From assembly GCA_008933995.1 (NCBI GenBank), contig WARS01000012.1, positions 8,479,501-8,543,500 on the forward strand: DNA of 64,000 bases, read 5' to 3'. Made by a program: the position numbers and the translations under genes. A model generated the notes under the pieces. It was not told where the DNA came from. It did not search any database and saw only the letters and a program-made list of their open reading frames with translations. This stretch comes from Datnioides undecimradiatus. Taxonomy: Eukaryota; Chordata; Actinopteri; Lobotiformes; Datnioididae. This document shows, piece after piece, positions 52,344 through 63,894 of this stretch (the stretch's first letter is position 1; each line of letters opens with the position of its first letter).

Positions 52344-54128
52344 CGTGCCACTCACCTGTCCCCTGCTTGGCTGGACTGTATCCAAAGCCCTGCATTCCTG
52401 ACCTGTGAGAGGTTCCTGAGCCCATACCTGGAGAGAAAAACACAGAAGACCTATTGTGCTCTGGGTCACAAAGAACCTTATGTAACGCATTAAAGTTCAT
52501 TAAGCTCTTTATAAACACTCCTGCTCGCTCTGATATTTCAGACGATGTGCAATTAATGTACATCGTTTAATTAACAATTAACAATTGTGGAGATTGGTCC
52601 TATTTAAGTGCTTGTTGCAACTGACCCATTGTTGGTGGGACTTGGTTCTGCAGGGAGACGCCGCTTTTGGTGGAAATTGTATCTGTAAAAAGTAGCCTGG
52701 CCACTTCCTGCATTTAAAAATAGTAAAAAGTGAGTGTGTTTTCCAAGCTGCTCCAGACTATATGATTTGACATGATGGTTAAATTCAACCTGTGTCTCAC
52801 CTGTGCTGTATTTCTCACTTTCTGGTATAATGCTGTGCCATGGATAGGGTCAGGGGGCCCACTGTAAACTTAAAGAAAACACCAAACATTCAGATGCTGC
52901 AGTGGCAACAGAGTGATGAGGGTTCAATTTAGCTGAAATCACAATGTCTTACCTGACGCTTGCTGAATGAAGGTGGAGTTTCTTCGAAGTTCTGTGAGGA
53001 AATGGTTGGAGCCATGACCGCATAGATGGACAAAGATCTTCAGCACCTGAAACACAGGATGCATGAACTGGACCTCAAGTGACTCATAGACCAGACAGGG
53101 TGGGGAATCCTCAACATTTACTTAAATACTAATCCAATAGGTGACTGTTCTCACCTTGAGTTTGACGTGACAGGACTCCACCTGCAGCCTCTCCAGAAGG
53201 TACTCCAACAAACACTGACCACAACCTGAAGACTCATGGGAGATTTCTACAGTGGGACCATGATTAAGGACCTTAACATAGCATAGTGGACTCAGTATGT
53301 CTTATCTGGGCTCCAGGGATTCCGCCTTAGTTTAGTGTGTCACTGAGTTTTGCTTTGCAACATATCATCAAGCAAAGGACTTCAACACTTTATCTCCTTA
53401 ATTTCCTCTTAATAAGCTTATTTAAAGCCTTCTTTCACAGTTTCACATTTTAAACCTTCAAGCAGCTGTCAGGGAAATGAATTTCTATGCATCGGTCACG
53501 TGAACCGCGTATCGTCTTCAGAAGTTGCAGCTGCCGTCTAAGGATACTTCCAATCTCTTGGAAAAGGTAGCCAGGACACGGGTTCTCATCATCAGCTGTA
53601 GCCTTCATCAGAGTCGGGACCTTTAGTAGGTGGAAAAGAGAAACGGTAAAAATGTACAATAACTGACAGTAAGAGACTGTGTTGCATCCCATTAGATATG
53701 CATGCATAAGCCACAAATCATTTGATTATAATTCAACCTGTGTAGTTCGACTGACAGTTTCAAATATCCTGACAAGAACTCAAACATGGCATGACACCAG
53801 GGTTAGTTTTGGCCAAACAAGCCGTGTTAAAACAGTGTTATATTCCAGTCTGCTGCTTTTAGACTGAAGCAAAACAAGCAGGCAGGGCAACTGACAAATG
53901 GCATGAAATGCAATTAGCTGCTGAATTTGTTTTTTCCCTTGCTGTTAGCTAGCAGGCTACTAGCAAGCTAGTGATAGCACAACTTAACAGATTCAAACAG
54001 ATACGTTAACGTACGTCAGTTTCGTCATGCACCTATCCGTTGTTAATGAGTTTCACAACCAGCTAGTAATGAATACAAAGAGGACTTACTTTCTGAAGAA
54101 AAGCTAATCGTTCCATAAATGTTGCCAT
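50413..54128 (-). CDS. tepsin: Tepsin, AP-4 coat accessory protein (ENTH domain)
   Basis: Thirteen coding exons (minus): 54090-54128, 53548-53620, 53155-53246, 52953-53046, 52801-52868, 52626-52707, 52356-52427, 52056-52247, 51770-51956, 51558-51671, 51357-51435, 51137-51271, 50413-51024. They give 612 aa against 577 in human. The N-terminal ENTH domain begins MATFMERLAFLQKVPTLMK and includes CPGYLFQEIGKISHES. A second helical domain includes REESQHFIKECSILNCEVVL and GPVANKATKILRQFEAL. Both AP-4 ear ligands are intact: LFSGMELV for the beta-4 ear and SAFSFLN at the C-terminus for the epsilon ear. Tepsin rides on AP-4 vesicles leaving the trans-Golgi. The exon at 52801-52868 begins after TTTAAG (not the later TTACAG), the only choice that keeps frame and gives VYSGPPDP. 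Confidence 0.95.
52305..52342. repeat. (TG)19 microsatellite inside a 108-bp tepsin intron
   Basis: On the tepsin strand this is a CA repeat starting 13 nt after the donor of exon 52356-52427 and filling about a third of the intron. Confidence 0.95.
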
Positions 54129-54563
54129 GATTTAGCAATCCTGGCTGCGGGTTACTCATCTTCCTCCTGAGTGTACGAAGGGAAGGCGGGGCTCGAGGTG
54201 ACAGCTGACCAATGACGGGACACCAGGAGGCAATCTTCAAGTCGATTGGCTTTCTTGTTGCGAATGTGGTCGAAAAACAGCGAATCATATCCAGAAAAAC
54301 TAGAGCTGACGCTTTAATTGGCAAAAAGATGAGCGAATCACGTTACAGGATATTCTGCGGTACGTTTCCTTGATGACAGGGTCAACAATATGGCGCTGCC
54401 CATGGGTTACAGAAATGCTTCATCTGCTCATTAATGTGTTTGTCATTTATACACCTAGGAGGTACATTTAACAAACCACGAAGCAGCGTGGGTGTCTGAA
54501 TGTTTGGTTCATCCCTATCGTGCTTGATTTAAAAACCTAAGGGACCTCCGTTAACGTCGGACC
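54129..54563. promoter_or_regulatory. Bidirectional promoter tepsin/ndufaf8
   Basis: The two start codons are 435 bases apart, head to head. The interval has a GC box (GGCGGGGC near 54186), CCAAT at 54209-54213, reverse CCAAT (ATTGG) near 54245 and 54315, and an ATGGCGCT word near 54390 resembling a YY1 site. No TATA box is seen. The same gene pair is head to head in human. Confidence 0.6.
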
Positions 54564-55948
54564 ATGTCTGGGTCAAATGTCTGGAGTCGCAGTCGAGAGA
54601 AATTGCGACTTTTCCCCGAACTTTTTGCGGAGTGTGCAGCAGAGGTAAGCACTGACAGAGCAGAGCTGTCGGTTGTTGTCACAGCTTAGTGAGCGAAAAT
54701 ATGCTGCGCAATTCTGTGACCGTCAGTTCAGAAGCTGTCCACTACACATTCAAATTAATTTCATGCGTATTCAACCCAAAGCAAACACATTTCACTCATC
54801 CATTTTTGCTGTTCCCAAACCAGCGCACCTCACGTCATTTGAACGTCGACTTCCACGTGATCATTATGCATTTGACTAACTCCTGTATATTTCTCTCTGA
54901 CGTTGCTGATGGACTGTTGCTGTAATGCTGCAGGTTACAACAACATGGGAGTTATGAAAATATAAGGCACATGATTATCTCTGTTTTAAAACGTTTGTTG
55001 ATATCCTTATGCCGGCCTGGGTTTGGTCATGGGTGAATAGGAGCTTTACTTTATTCATCATGGTGCATAAACAAATTTTACAAATAAGATGAAAAAGATG
55101 AGATTGCCTGATTAAATTGTGTAAAATAATTTAAAAAAATAGAATATCAACAATCAAAAGAAATAATATAATTACAAAATGATCTATTCATGTATTAACA
55201 AATATATAAATGCAGTATACAGACTGCGAATGATTTAATTGTAATTAGTACGTCGTTAACTAAGAAGTAAGTGGACACACTGCAATAACATATTAAGTAT
55301 ATAAAGCTTTCTTTTAAGTCACTCACTATTCTGGATTGATAGCCAATCAGTAAAGAAGGGTTGTGGTGGTATATTTGTTAGATGGTAAACTGTGGTATTA
55401 AATCCAACGGTTAACATACAGTGGATATTTGCTTGTGTATGGTTTTGAATTTTACGGTATTAGTGTTACTTAAAAATGATTTTAATTCTACTGTTTTATA
55501 TGTTTCAAAATAAAAATTCTACTGTATTAGTGTAAATGAATTTCTTCTGTATTAAAAATGCTAAATCTAGTGTTTTCATTCCTTTAACTATTGTAATTGA
55601 TAGTAATAATAATAATATTGTAACGCAGTGATATTTTCTGAGATGGTTATACTGTGAAAATCTCACACCCTTGCATCGCCATCACTTTGTTTTTCTTTGT
55701 GTAAAAGTCATTTTCTGTGTGATTCAGGCAGCGGTGTATGGGAAATGTGTGGCAGCTACCACAACAAGCAGGCAGGAGCTGAGGAAGGACCTGTGTGCCA
55801 AGGAATTCGAAGCACTTAAGACCTGCTTTATAAATGCAGTAAGTAACAAAGTTAGTGAGCCGCCCTCTAGACTTGTGTAGTGCTGACAGATGGTCATCCT
55901 TTACAAGTTTTTACTTTTTTGTTACAGGCCAAGAAGAAAGCCAAATGA
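54564..55948 (+). CDS. ndufaf8: NDUFAF8, mitochondrial complex I assembly factor
   Basis: Three coding exons: 54564-54644, 55728-55838 and 55928-55948, giving 70 aa against 74 in human. The protein is a twin CX9C type: the first pair is ECAAEAAVYGKC and the second LCAKEFEALKTC, matching human CGAEAAAYGRC and CAREFEALRSC. Such proteins are oxidised by the MIA40 pathway in the intermembrane space; NDUFAF8 acts with NDUFAF5 in early complex I assembly. The end is KKKAK, whereas human continues a few residues. The last coding exon holds only six codons plus the stop. Poly(A) signal AATAAA is at 56102-56107. Confidence 0.95.
54645..55727 (+). other. ndufaf8 intron 1, no gene seen
   Basis: 1.1 kb, strongly AT-rich from about 55080 to 55640. 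No coding signal is present. Confidence 0.6.
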
Positions 55949-56101
55949 ATGGAAACCATCCTCGCTATGTTGGAGCTGCAAATTCAGTGGACTGTCTTCA
56001 ACCGCTCAGTGCTGTGGGACAAAACAAGAAGTGTTGACTGACTTGACTAGATAGTATTTAATCTTGATGATTATATAACACTGCTTCTACTTGGCATTGT
56101 A

Positions 56102-56107
56102 AATAAA
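56102..56107 (+). promoter_or_regulatory. ndufaf8 polyadenylation signal (AATAAA)
   Basis: It lies 154 bases past the ndufaf8 stop. Confidence 0.65.
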
Positions 56108-56276
56108 TTGAATGTCTGTTTATGATATTGTTGAGATGGCAACCGTGTGTGGTTGCAGCTGATAATATGCTCTATTTAAATGTGCCCTCAATACATTTCT
56201 GTAATATACACAGGTGAATAAATCATTATTGTCTTGTGCGAACACAGGCCAACATCATAGTTGTCATAGAGATGTT

Positions 56277-57314
56277 TTTATTTCTTCTTATGGCAAAATG
56301 TACAGAAATACAACGCACATAGAAAAATAGTCATAAAAATAGCCTCTTGTACAAAGCGAAGGTCCAGCATGTGTTGAAGTGCTAACTGATGGAGGAATTT
56401 TCAGAAAAGGTTGAATTACTAAGAAACACTACAAATATGGTCCAGGTGTAACACAATGTAAATATAGTTTTTCCTGTATTACTGTAATGTTTACAGTAAG
56501 AGGTCCAGTGGTGAAGAGAAGAAGTGAAGTGAAGAGACCACAAAGTAAGAAAGACAGACATATTTTTGTTTTGATTACACATCACTACTGCAGCATAAAG
56601 ACTGAAAGGCACTGATAAATCAACAAGGAAGAGGTTTTGAAGATGGAATGATTAGTAAGTACAGTCATGGATCCAGATGGATCCGGCTGCTTCAATGTCC
56701 ACAGTTTATCAAACTCTTAAGGCTACACTACATATACCTCATAGCTTTGGCGTAAGGTTGTAATCAGTTACTTTCATTTAGAAGTAGAGCGAAACAACAC
56801 TTATCAGGCTGCCTGAACACACATTACATCCAATACGTGGTAAATGCACGCTCAAAGAAACTTTGAACATTGATGAAACAAAACATTTACATTATTTACA
56901 TTTCAAAAGTGACCAGAACTTTTAACACAAAAATCTAACAGATCCTGCAGAGAGGCACGCTCCACAAAGCTGGTGAGGTGACTCAAATACAAACATTAAT
57001 ATATTCACCCTGTCTGAACGTTCCACAGAATGGTATTTGCATAGAGATATAAACATTTCAACAGCTACCTCTTCAAAACGCTCCCCCCTAAAGACAGAAA
57101 TAAGTTAATATTTACATACACTTTGCTCTTTCATATAGACTTTGGGTTATTTCCAGAGTACAAGTTGCAGAGAGAGGGACAATGTTCCCCTTTGTCCAAA
57201 ATGTTTCTGAAGGCAAAAAAGAATGTAAGGCAACAATGTCATGGTCCACAGTATTAGAGGGTTTCTGTAGGTGCACAGTGTGTGTTGCTGTCTGATGGTT
57301 GTATCTGATGTGTG
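56277..57314 (-). other. slc38a10 3'UTR with poly(A) signal at 56277-56282
   Basis: Minus-strand AATAAA at 56277-56282 defines a 3'UTR of about 1 kb converging on ndufaf8 with a gap of about 170 bases between the signals. No other gene is seen. Confidence 0.55.
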
Positions 57315-60300
57315 TTATTTCGCTGCCTCATCCTCTGAGGTCTGCTTAATCTGCCGTGAGTGCACCATCGCCCCGGCCAGCAGCCGTTCCTCTAGGGCCA
57401 CGTGCAGGTCTGAGCCCCCCAGCTCCAGCAGGGGCTCCAGTCCCGCCACACCCCTGGTCTCCTCTGGAGGCCCTGCAGCCTCTCTGGGTCCCACCTCCCT
57501 GCGCCTCCGCCTTAGATCCATCTCTCCCTGGTCCCTGACCTTCTCCTGGGAGCCCTGGGGGTGAGCTTCGGCCCTGATGGCCCCATCTTGCACGCCTTCT
57601 CTGGGGGCTGCCTGAACAGCATTTTTCTCTTTGAGGTCTCGTCCTCCATTCTTCAAAGCTTTGCTGTCTTCTCTCTCAGCCCCCCGTGCAGCCTTCTCAG
57701 CATTTCTGGCTTCCAGGGCTCGCTCCAGCTGGGCCAGCCTCTCTCGAGCCTCCTCGGCATTCTTCTCTTTCTTTGCTCTCTCGAGTATTTCATTGTCTGC
57801 TTTCTGGATCTCCTGCTGAAGTCTCTCTTCTGCAGCTTTCTCCTGTGCAAGCTTCTCTTTAACCACTCTCTCCAGCTCCAGTTCTCTGGCCAGCTTCTCT
57901 CTTTTCTCCCTTTCCACTCGCTCTTTTTCCACCCTCGCCTGCACTTCTTTCTCTATCCTCTCTTTCTCAGCCTGCTCCTTTTCTAACTCCTGCTGTCTGG
58001 CCAGCTTCTCCTGTCTCTCCCTCTCCTGTAGTTCTTTTTCTAACCTTGCCTGCACTTCTTTCTCTATCCGATCGCTTTCCTCTTTCTCTAAATCTCCTCT
58101 CACAATCTTTACCTCCTTCTTAAGCTGCTCTCTTTCCAGTCTGTCCTGAACCTCATTTTCTATCTGATCTTTTTTAAGATTCTCAATTTTATCCTTTTCC
58201 TTATCCAGACTTTTCTCTTTATTTACACGTTGAGCTTCCTGATCATCGGCTCTTTTCCTTCCCAGTGGAACTCCCCTCGCTCCCAGCTCACTCTGCTTGT
58301 GGGATTCTACCTCAGCTGCAGCATGGCTGTCCTCCTTGTAAGGTGCCTGAACAGCTACTTTAGGGGCCCCCATTTCAGCACCCGCATCCCCAGCCTGAGC
58401 TTGATTCTGGGCAATGGCGTGGGGCTCAGGTTCAGCTCCCTCCTTTGGCTGCTTTGAGTCTGAGGCCAGGGCAGACTCTTTGGGCTTAACGGCTCCACCC
58501 TCCACCACCTCCTGGTTGCCTTTCTCTGCCTCCCCTTCAGCAGCAGGCCCTTTAAATCAGAAAGTCAGAGTTATAACTTAAACTGAACACTACCACAGAG
58601 TGTGAGCTCTGCCAAACACCATGCGTGTACACACCCGCTGGTTGTTTCTGGTGGATTTCCTTGTGCTGCTCCTCTATGACAGCCAGCAGTTTCTCCTGCT
58701 GGTCAAGAAGTCTCTTCTGCTGCTCTTGCTGCTGCTTGATCACCTGCAGCAGCACGGCGTGGTCGAGCTGGCCCTCTACATGACAGACGGTGAATTACAA
58801 TCACAACCTGCTCTGAGGATACTATCAAGGAGCTTAGCTAGGCTAATGTGGGGCCTGTTTTCTAGGTGAGAGGGGAAATACTCCACTATAGCTTAGTACT
58901 GTGCTCATCGACTCATTCAAACACACACCTCTAAGTTGTGGAATGGGTAGCTGTAGACACACACAAACTATGTTAGGAGGCAGGGTGAGTGGGTGGATTC
59001 TACACTGGCACATTTAGTTATGTAATAAAAACATAAATAATATACATACTGTATGTATATATGTAAACACCTATGAACTTAATCGATAAATGGCCCACAG
59101 AGTGAATGACAGAGCAACAGACCAAGATTAAGTGAGGAGGCAAGAGGGGGGTTTCATACCTGCAACCAGCTTTTTTATCACTGTGACAGGAGTCCGGCAG
59201 AGAAAGAAAGAAAACAAAGGGGTAAAGATGGAGAAGGAGAGAGAGAGAGGGCAAAAGTAAACAGACCGAGGAGGTAAAACAAAAGCCAAAGTGAGTGCAG
59301 AGTGTATCAAGCCAGATCAGGAAGTAGAGGAAAGAAACTGATTTTAACTTCCTGCTGTTTACACTGTTTGTACCGTCAAAAGTCGCAGTAAGCAAAAACA
59401 GATCAACCAAGCAAACTGGGATGAAAATAAAGGCAGGGGCAGAAACAGCATGCAGCAGACCTCTGCAAACCTCTTACACTAGTTTGTGATTAAGTGTTTT
59501 CAGGTGGTATTAACATAAAATAACATTTTGATTGCAGCCAAATCTTAGATTTCATGACGTCCAGTCAATTGTGGAAATGAAAACTTGTGAAATGCATCAG
59601 CAAATGATGCAGGTGCAGAGCATGTGTGACTATGAGCTCATGCCTGGATCCCTGGACGTTTTCTAAGTCCACTTACCATCTAACTTCTCGTCCGCTGTAT
59701 CTTTGCTGTCTGCAGCTGGAGCCTCCTCTGCAGCAGCATGATGCTCTTCAGGAGCTGGAACTGAAGGATCAGCAAATATCACCGGGTCAGTATTTCCTAA
59801 AACTGTTTTTCCATTCAGCTGCCTCAAATTCTAACCGTTATACAAGAACAGCGACAAATACTCACCTTTCCCTGCAGCCTCTGGAGCTTTACCCACATTA
59901 TTGACTTGTGCTGCCACAGCCTGATTGTCCTCCACAGCTGTGTTGTCTGCATTGGGATCTTTCACAGGGTCGAGCTTCTCAACTTTCTCTAGTGGTGGAA
60001 CATCCTGCTTTTTGCCAGACTCTGCCGGCTTCTCTAGCACCTCATTAGATAGAACTTCACCTCCACCCAAGTCCACTTCCTCCTTCCTCACAACATCCTC
60101 TGCAGGCTCTGGCTTCTCTTCGACCTTGTCGTCCTTTCGGTTCTCGATCTCTGCAGCGTGTCCTTGCTCTTCATCTTTTTTTGGCTCTCCCTCTTGCACT
60201 GGAGGAACAGCTTGTTTCTTGCCCTCCACCTGCTCTGCATTGTTCTTTCTTGTGTCTACCTTGACCTCATCGTGAGGGATGGGTGGTTCATGGCGATGGG

Positions 60301-62851
60301 CCTCCCCCTCTGGCACAGCAACACCTGGGTAAACACACCAAACATCACGTAGTCTACACAGATCACTGAAGAGCCGGGTGTAGATCTGAGCGTGGTTCAG
60401 TTCGCTCACCAGCATCAGGGCGATCCAACTGCACCTCCTCCTCCTTCTTCCTCTCAGGTACTTCCACTGGCCCTTTAATCTGAGGTGGCTCAGCCCTGTC
60501 TGCATGTTTTACCACTTCCACAGGTGGGAGGTCGGGTTTCTCGATGTCCACTGGCTTCTTGTTTGCAGGATTTTCTACATTCAGAGACACAGTCTGTTAC
60601 AACAGAGAATATCCAGCATATTCCTGAGCTCCTTTGTGCTCCCTGCTGCACAGTAGTTGAGCCCTTTAGTAACTGATTTACACAACCATAAAAATCAAAG
60701 TTTTAACACAAGGATATTTTTACTCTTGTTTACTGCTGCTGCTGAGCTTTTTATTTGCCATTGCTGCATTTTCTTTCTTCCGCACAGCCAGTATCTACAG
60801 TCAGTTTGAAAAATATGAGACACATTAATGCAGCTAAATTAAGAAACTATAAATATGACGCCTCGTTTATTCCACCATTTTCTCTCGTCTGGGAGAAGTC
60901 AAGTGACCGTATTCGGGTGCATTACTATTTAACACTGGCCCTGACAAGTACAGTTGTGTTTATTACACACATTAACTGCTGGCATTAAAACAAATGAACA
61001 CCTCGGCATATCTCACACAAACTGTGCGCGCTCAGACACTCAGCTGTTCAATGAATTTGCTGACTTTTGCCAGTGAGTGGATCCACTAGGTGGCAGCAAA
61101 TGCCGACAGAGGCAGGAGCCAGACATTTAGCGCAGGTACAGCAAGTGAGAGAGAGTGAGGGAAGAGCGAGGGAGAGGAAATCAAATCGAAAGTGACAAAG
61201 TAAAAGATTGAGGAAAGAATTAGGAAAAACAAACAAGAGTTCAGACTGACAGAACGACACAATCAACGATGCCGGCAGAGAGACTGTGTTGGTGCTGGAG
61301 AACAAAGATCGAAGAGCGGAAGTGAAACGGAAACAGAGAATACGTAGGGTTCCTCTCCGTCTCATCTCCATTTGTTTCGCCTGCACCCCTCCTCAAACCC
61401 ATATCACTCTCTTCTCTTTATAAAGCTGGAGCTCGCAGGCATTTTATAGCTGCCACAGGAGATATGGGGGGAGGCGGGGGTGTAGACAATGTGTTTTTGG
61501 GGGGGGAGGGGATGCCAGGAGAAATGAAACAGAGGTAGAGGGGTGGAGAGAAATTACTCGAGTTTGAAGGGCATCACTCTCGCTCCATCAATGTCAGCGC
61601 TGCTCTCTGATATTATCAAGAGGTTATCTCCTCACCCTGGCTGTCTATCTGTCTGTCTGTCTGTCTATCAGTCGCTCTGTCTGTCTCCATCTTTTCTTCT
61701 CACAAAGATAAAAGAAACCTTTTTTTTCTGCTGTGGCTTTGTGTTTCTGTTTAAGCCGCCCTGGCTCTTTGCCACAGCCTCATATTCTCTTTATGTTGCA
61801 GTTCTGGAGGAAAATAAAACAAGAATTAAACACGAGTCCTGTGCTGCGGATCCCTTTTGCATGAAGTAATTACATATGTCCACTCTCAGACCCCGCCAAC
61901 GACCCTGGCTCCGGCCAGTTGAGCTAAATGTTTCCATGGGTCATTAGTAAACCACTTTAATCTCCATTCCATCAAGCAGATAAGTGATTGCCAGCCATTA
62001 GCGCGTATCGTGATCTTTACCATGCAGTTCAGGGAGGTCCGGTCGCAGCGGGATGTTCTTGTCAGGCGCTGGAGGAGGTGGAGCTTGGTTCCTGGTGCTA
62101 GGGCTCCTGGCTGATATTGAGAGGGTGGTAAAGGTGCTGATCAGCAGGATGCCCAGACCCACCCAAAGCACCAGCTGCAGGATAAAGAGACACTGACAGG
62201 TCAGAAACGGAGAATACACATTCCTGAGCAAATGATTTGGATTCATTCTAAATGAGTCACCTGAGCGATGACGCCGTTCTTCTGGATCTTTCTGTAGATT
62301 AGAGCAGGGCATATGAAGCAGATCAGGCTGCCCATGGTGGCTCCAGTCAGGCCCAGAATGGTTTCCACTGAAGAGAGAAAAATGATTTTAAAAACTGCTG
62401 AAAGTATTACATACACAGATGAAATATTTAAACAAATGTAACATATAATTAGTACAAACGTCCAGCTGACTGGGAGATATATGACACCGACACTGAGCTG
62501 ATGGGCCTCGTGTCCTGCTGAGTCCACCGTTTCATGTCTGCTCTGCTTTTCTGTCTCAGCGATGCTCTTTATCACGAGCTCCATTCATATCTGCCTCTGC
62601 CATTCATACCCGGCGCCCACCCAACACCAGGCTCCCATCCATGGCACCCTGCTCCTGGCAGCGGCGAGCCCTGGCCCCACCCCTGTCTGTGTGGACCGTA
62701 CCAGCTGGGCGTCAGCCCTGGAAGCCCATCATTCATCCAGAGGACGGACACCATATTGTCTCCCTCAGATTTAGTGTCCATTCTCCCCGGGGTCCTTACC
62801 TCCCTTCTCCTCAGTCTATTAGTCTGATTAGATACACAAAGAGCCAGCCAA

Positions 62852-62893
<42 letters not shown>

Positions 62894-63894
62894 GGAGGTG
62901 GGGCTGGAGGGGTCCTGTGTCCACCCAATCAAAAGTTTAACAAACAGCCACCATATAAAAGGATGAATAAAACATAAACTCATGCTAACCTTTACATCTC
63001 CACCATTTCGGAGCTGTTTGTGAGAGGGACAGACTGAAAGCGAGAGCCAATATTCCTGTGTGTGTGTGTGTGTGTGTGTGAGAGCGAGAGAGAGAGAGAG
63101 GGAAAGAGAGAGAGAGAGGGAGTCTAGGAGAATAATAGCCCTATCTTCCCGTCTGCCCGTCTAAAAGGAGATAAAAGTTAGGGCCCTGATTTAAGGACTG
63201 TGTTAGAGTGTGACAGTCACTGACTCGTAAAGTCACATTCACACACGTCGTAAAGCTCCCCGGCTGCTCCGCCCACATAAAGGAACACATGCACCTTAAA
63301 GACCCCCAGTACACATACGCACACACATACAATTTCAGTCCATGCCTGATTGTTTCACACACACACACAGGATGTACCGTTGGGGATGAGAATGCCTCCC
63401 AGCATGGTGCCAAACACAATGCAGAGGGTGATCGCCTTGAAGCGCAGAGGAGGCATGTATCCCCCGGCTGCAAACGTCCCATCCTTCTGCTGTTGGACAC
63501 AAACAGAGTTGGAAAATAAAAATAAACCTAAGACTGATGTCTGGATTTTTGCACAATTTGAGTTGTGATTCTTGGCGTTACTGCTACAATCATTCAAGTG
63601 CTGCGGCTGCACCCATTGATGTGTTAGACTCATTCATTATATTTCGTCTAAAACCTTTCTTTGAACTTTTATCCGAACCTTCAGCAGGTTTATTTGTAGT
63701 ACTGAGCTCACCTGCTGCTCAAAAAGCATGGTGTTGATGGCCTGGCGGCAGGGCAGGATCATCATGGGGAATCCGACGGCCACGGACATCATGAAGCCCA
63801 CACGGATCATTTCCGTCACCAGGTTGGACGGGAAGTTCATCAGCACGTTGCCCGCGATGTTCTCGGTGAAGCTGACGTAGCCAAAGAAGCCCAC
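57315..63894 (-). CDS. slc38a10: SLC38A10, amino-acid transporter (3' part; 5' end outside window)
   Basis: Nine coding exons in the window (minus): 63712-63894, 63378-63489, 62261-62367, 62021-62174, 60410-60574, 59866-60324, 59677-59760, 58635-58775, 57315-58549. They give 879 aa, phases all consistent, plus a possible microexon at 59160-59180. The last transmembrane helices are read as [56 protein letters not shown] and [15 protein letters not shown] very long cytosolic tail follows, with human-like islands [42 protein letters not shown] and [11 protein letters not shown] and the end VHSRQIKQ. The family carries glutamine, alanine and related amino acids on intracellular membranes. The tail contains a strongly charged helix unlike its surroundings. 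Confidence 0.95.
57624..58250 (-). repeat. Charged helical repeat region within the slc38a10 tail
   Basis: About 209 residues dominated by Glu, Lys, Arg and Gln without helix breakers. Two tandem 37-residue units, at 57960-58070 and 57849-57959, begin [13 protein letters not shown] and [13 protein letters not shown] and share QEKLAR/REKLAR at the same spacing. A weaker earlier unit reads [12 protein letters not shown]. This implies a 111-bp internal duplication. Confidence 0.75.
59160..59180 (-). other. Candidate 21-nt in-frame microexon of slc38a10
   Basis: A long pyrimidine tract and CACAG precede it and GCAG|gtatga ends it. It splices in phase between exons 59677-59760 and 58635-58775, adding seven residues (VIKKLVA) without a stop. 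No transcript evidence is available. Confidence 0.45.
60575..62020 (-). other. slc38a10 intron with G-rich tracts and a simple repeat
   Basis: 1.45 kb intron. It has G runs at 61466-61511 on the plus strand and a GTCT/ATCT tetranucleotide run near 61643-61687. A balanced-composition block lies at 61920-62010 near the donor. No exon is recognised. Confidence 0.5.
62368..63377 (-). other. slc38a10 intron with two TG microsatellites
   Basis: Contains (TG)18 at 62855-62891 and a TG run at 63057-63080 followed by a GA run to about 63118. No gene is seen. Confidence 0.7.

Noticed and set aside
51954-52493. 179-codon plus-strand frame
   Set aside because: It is antisense to tepsin coding exons and runs through the TG repeat; the minus-strand reading is a clear homologue.
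57561-57986. 141-codon plus-strand frame rich in Leu, Ser and Phe
   Set aside because: Reverse reading of the Glu/Lys-rich slc38a10 tail, which naturally yields a stop-poor hydrophobic frame.
58929-58950. 22-nt segment with splice-like borders in slc38a10
   Set aside because: In the required phase it contains an in-frame TAG and its length would shift the frame.
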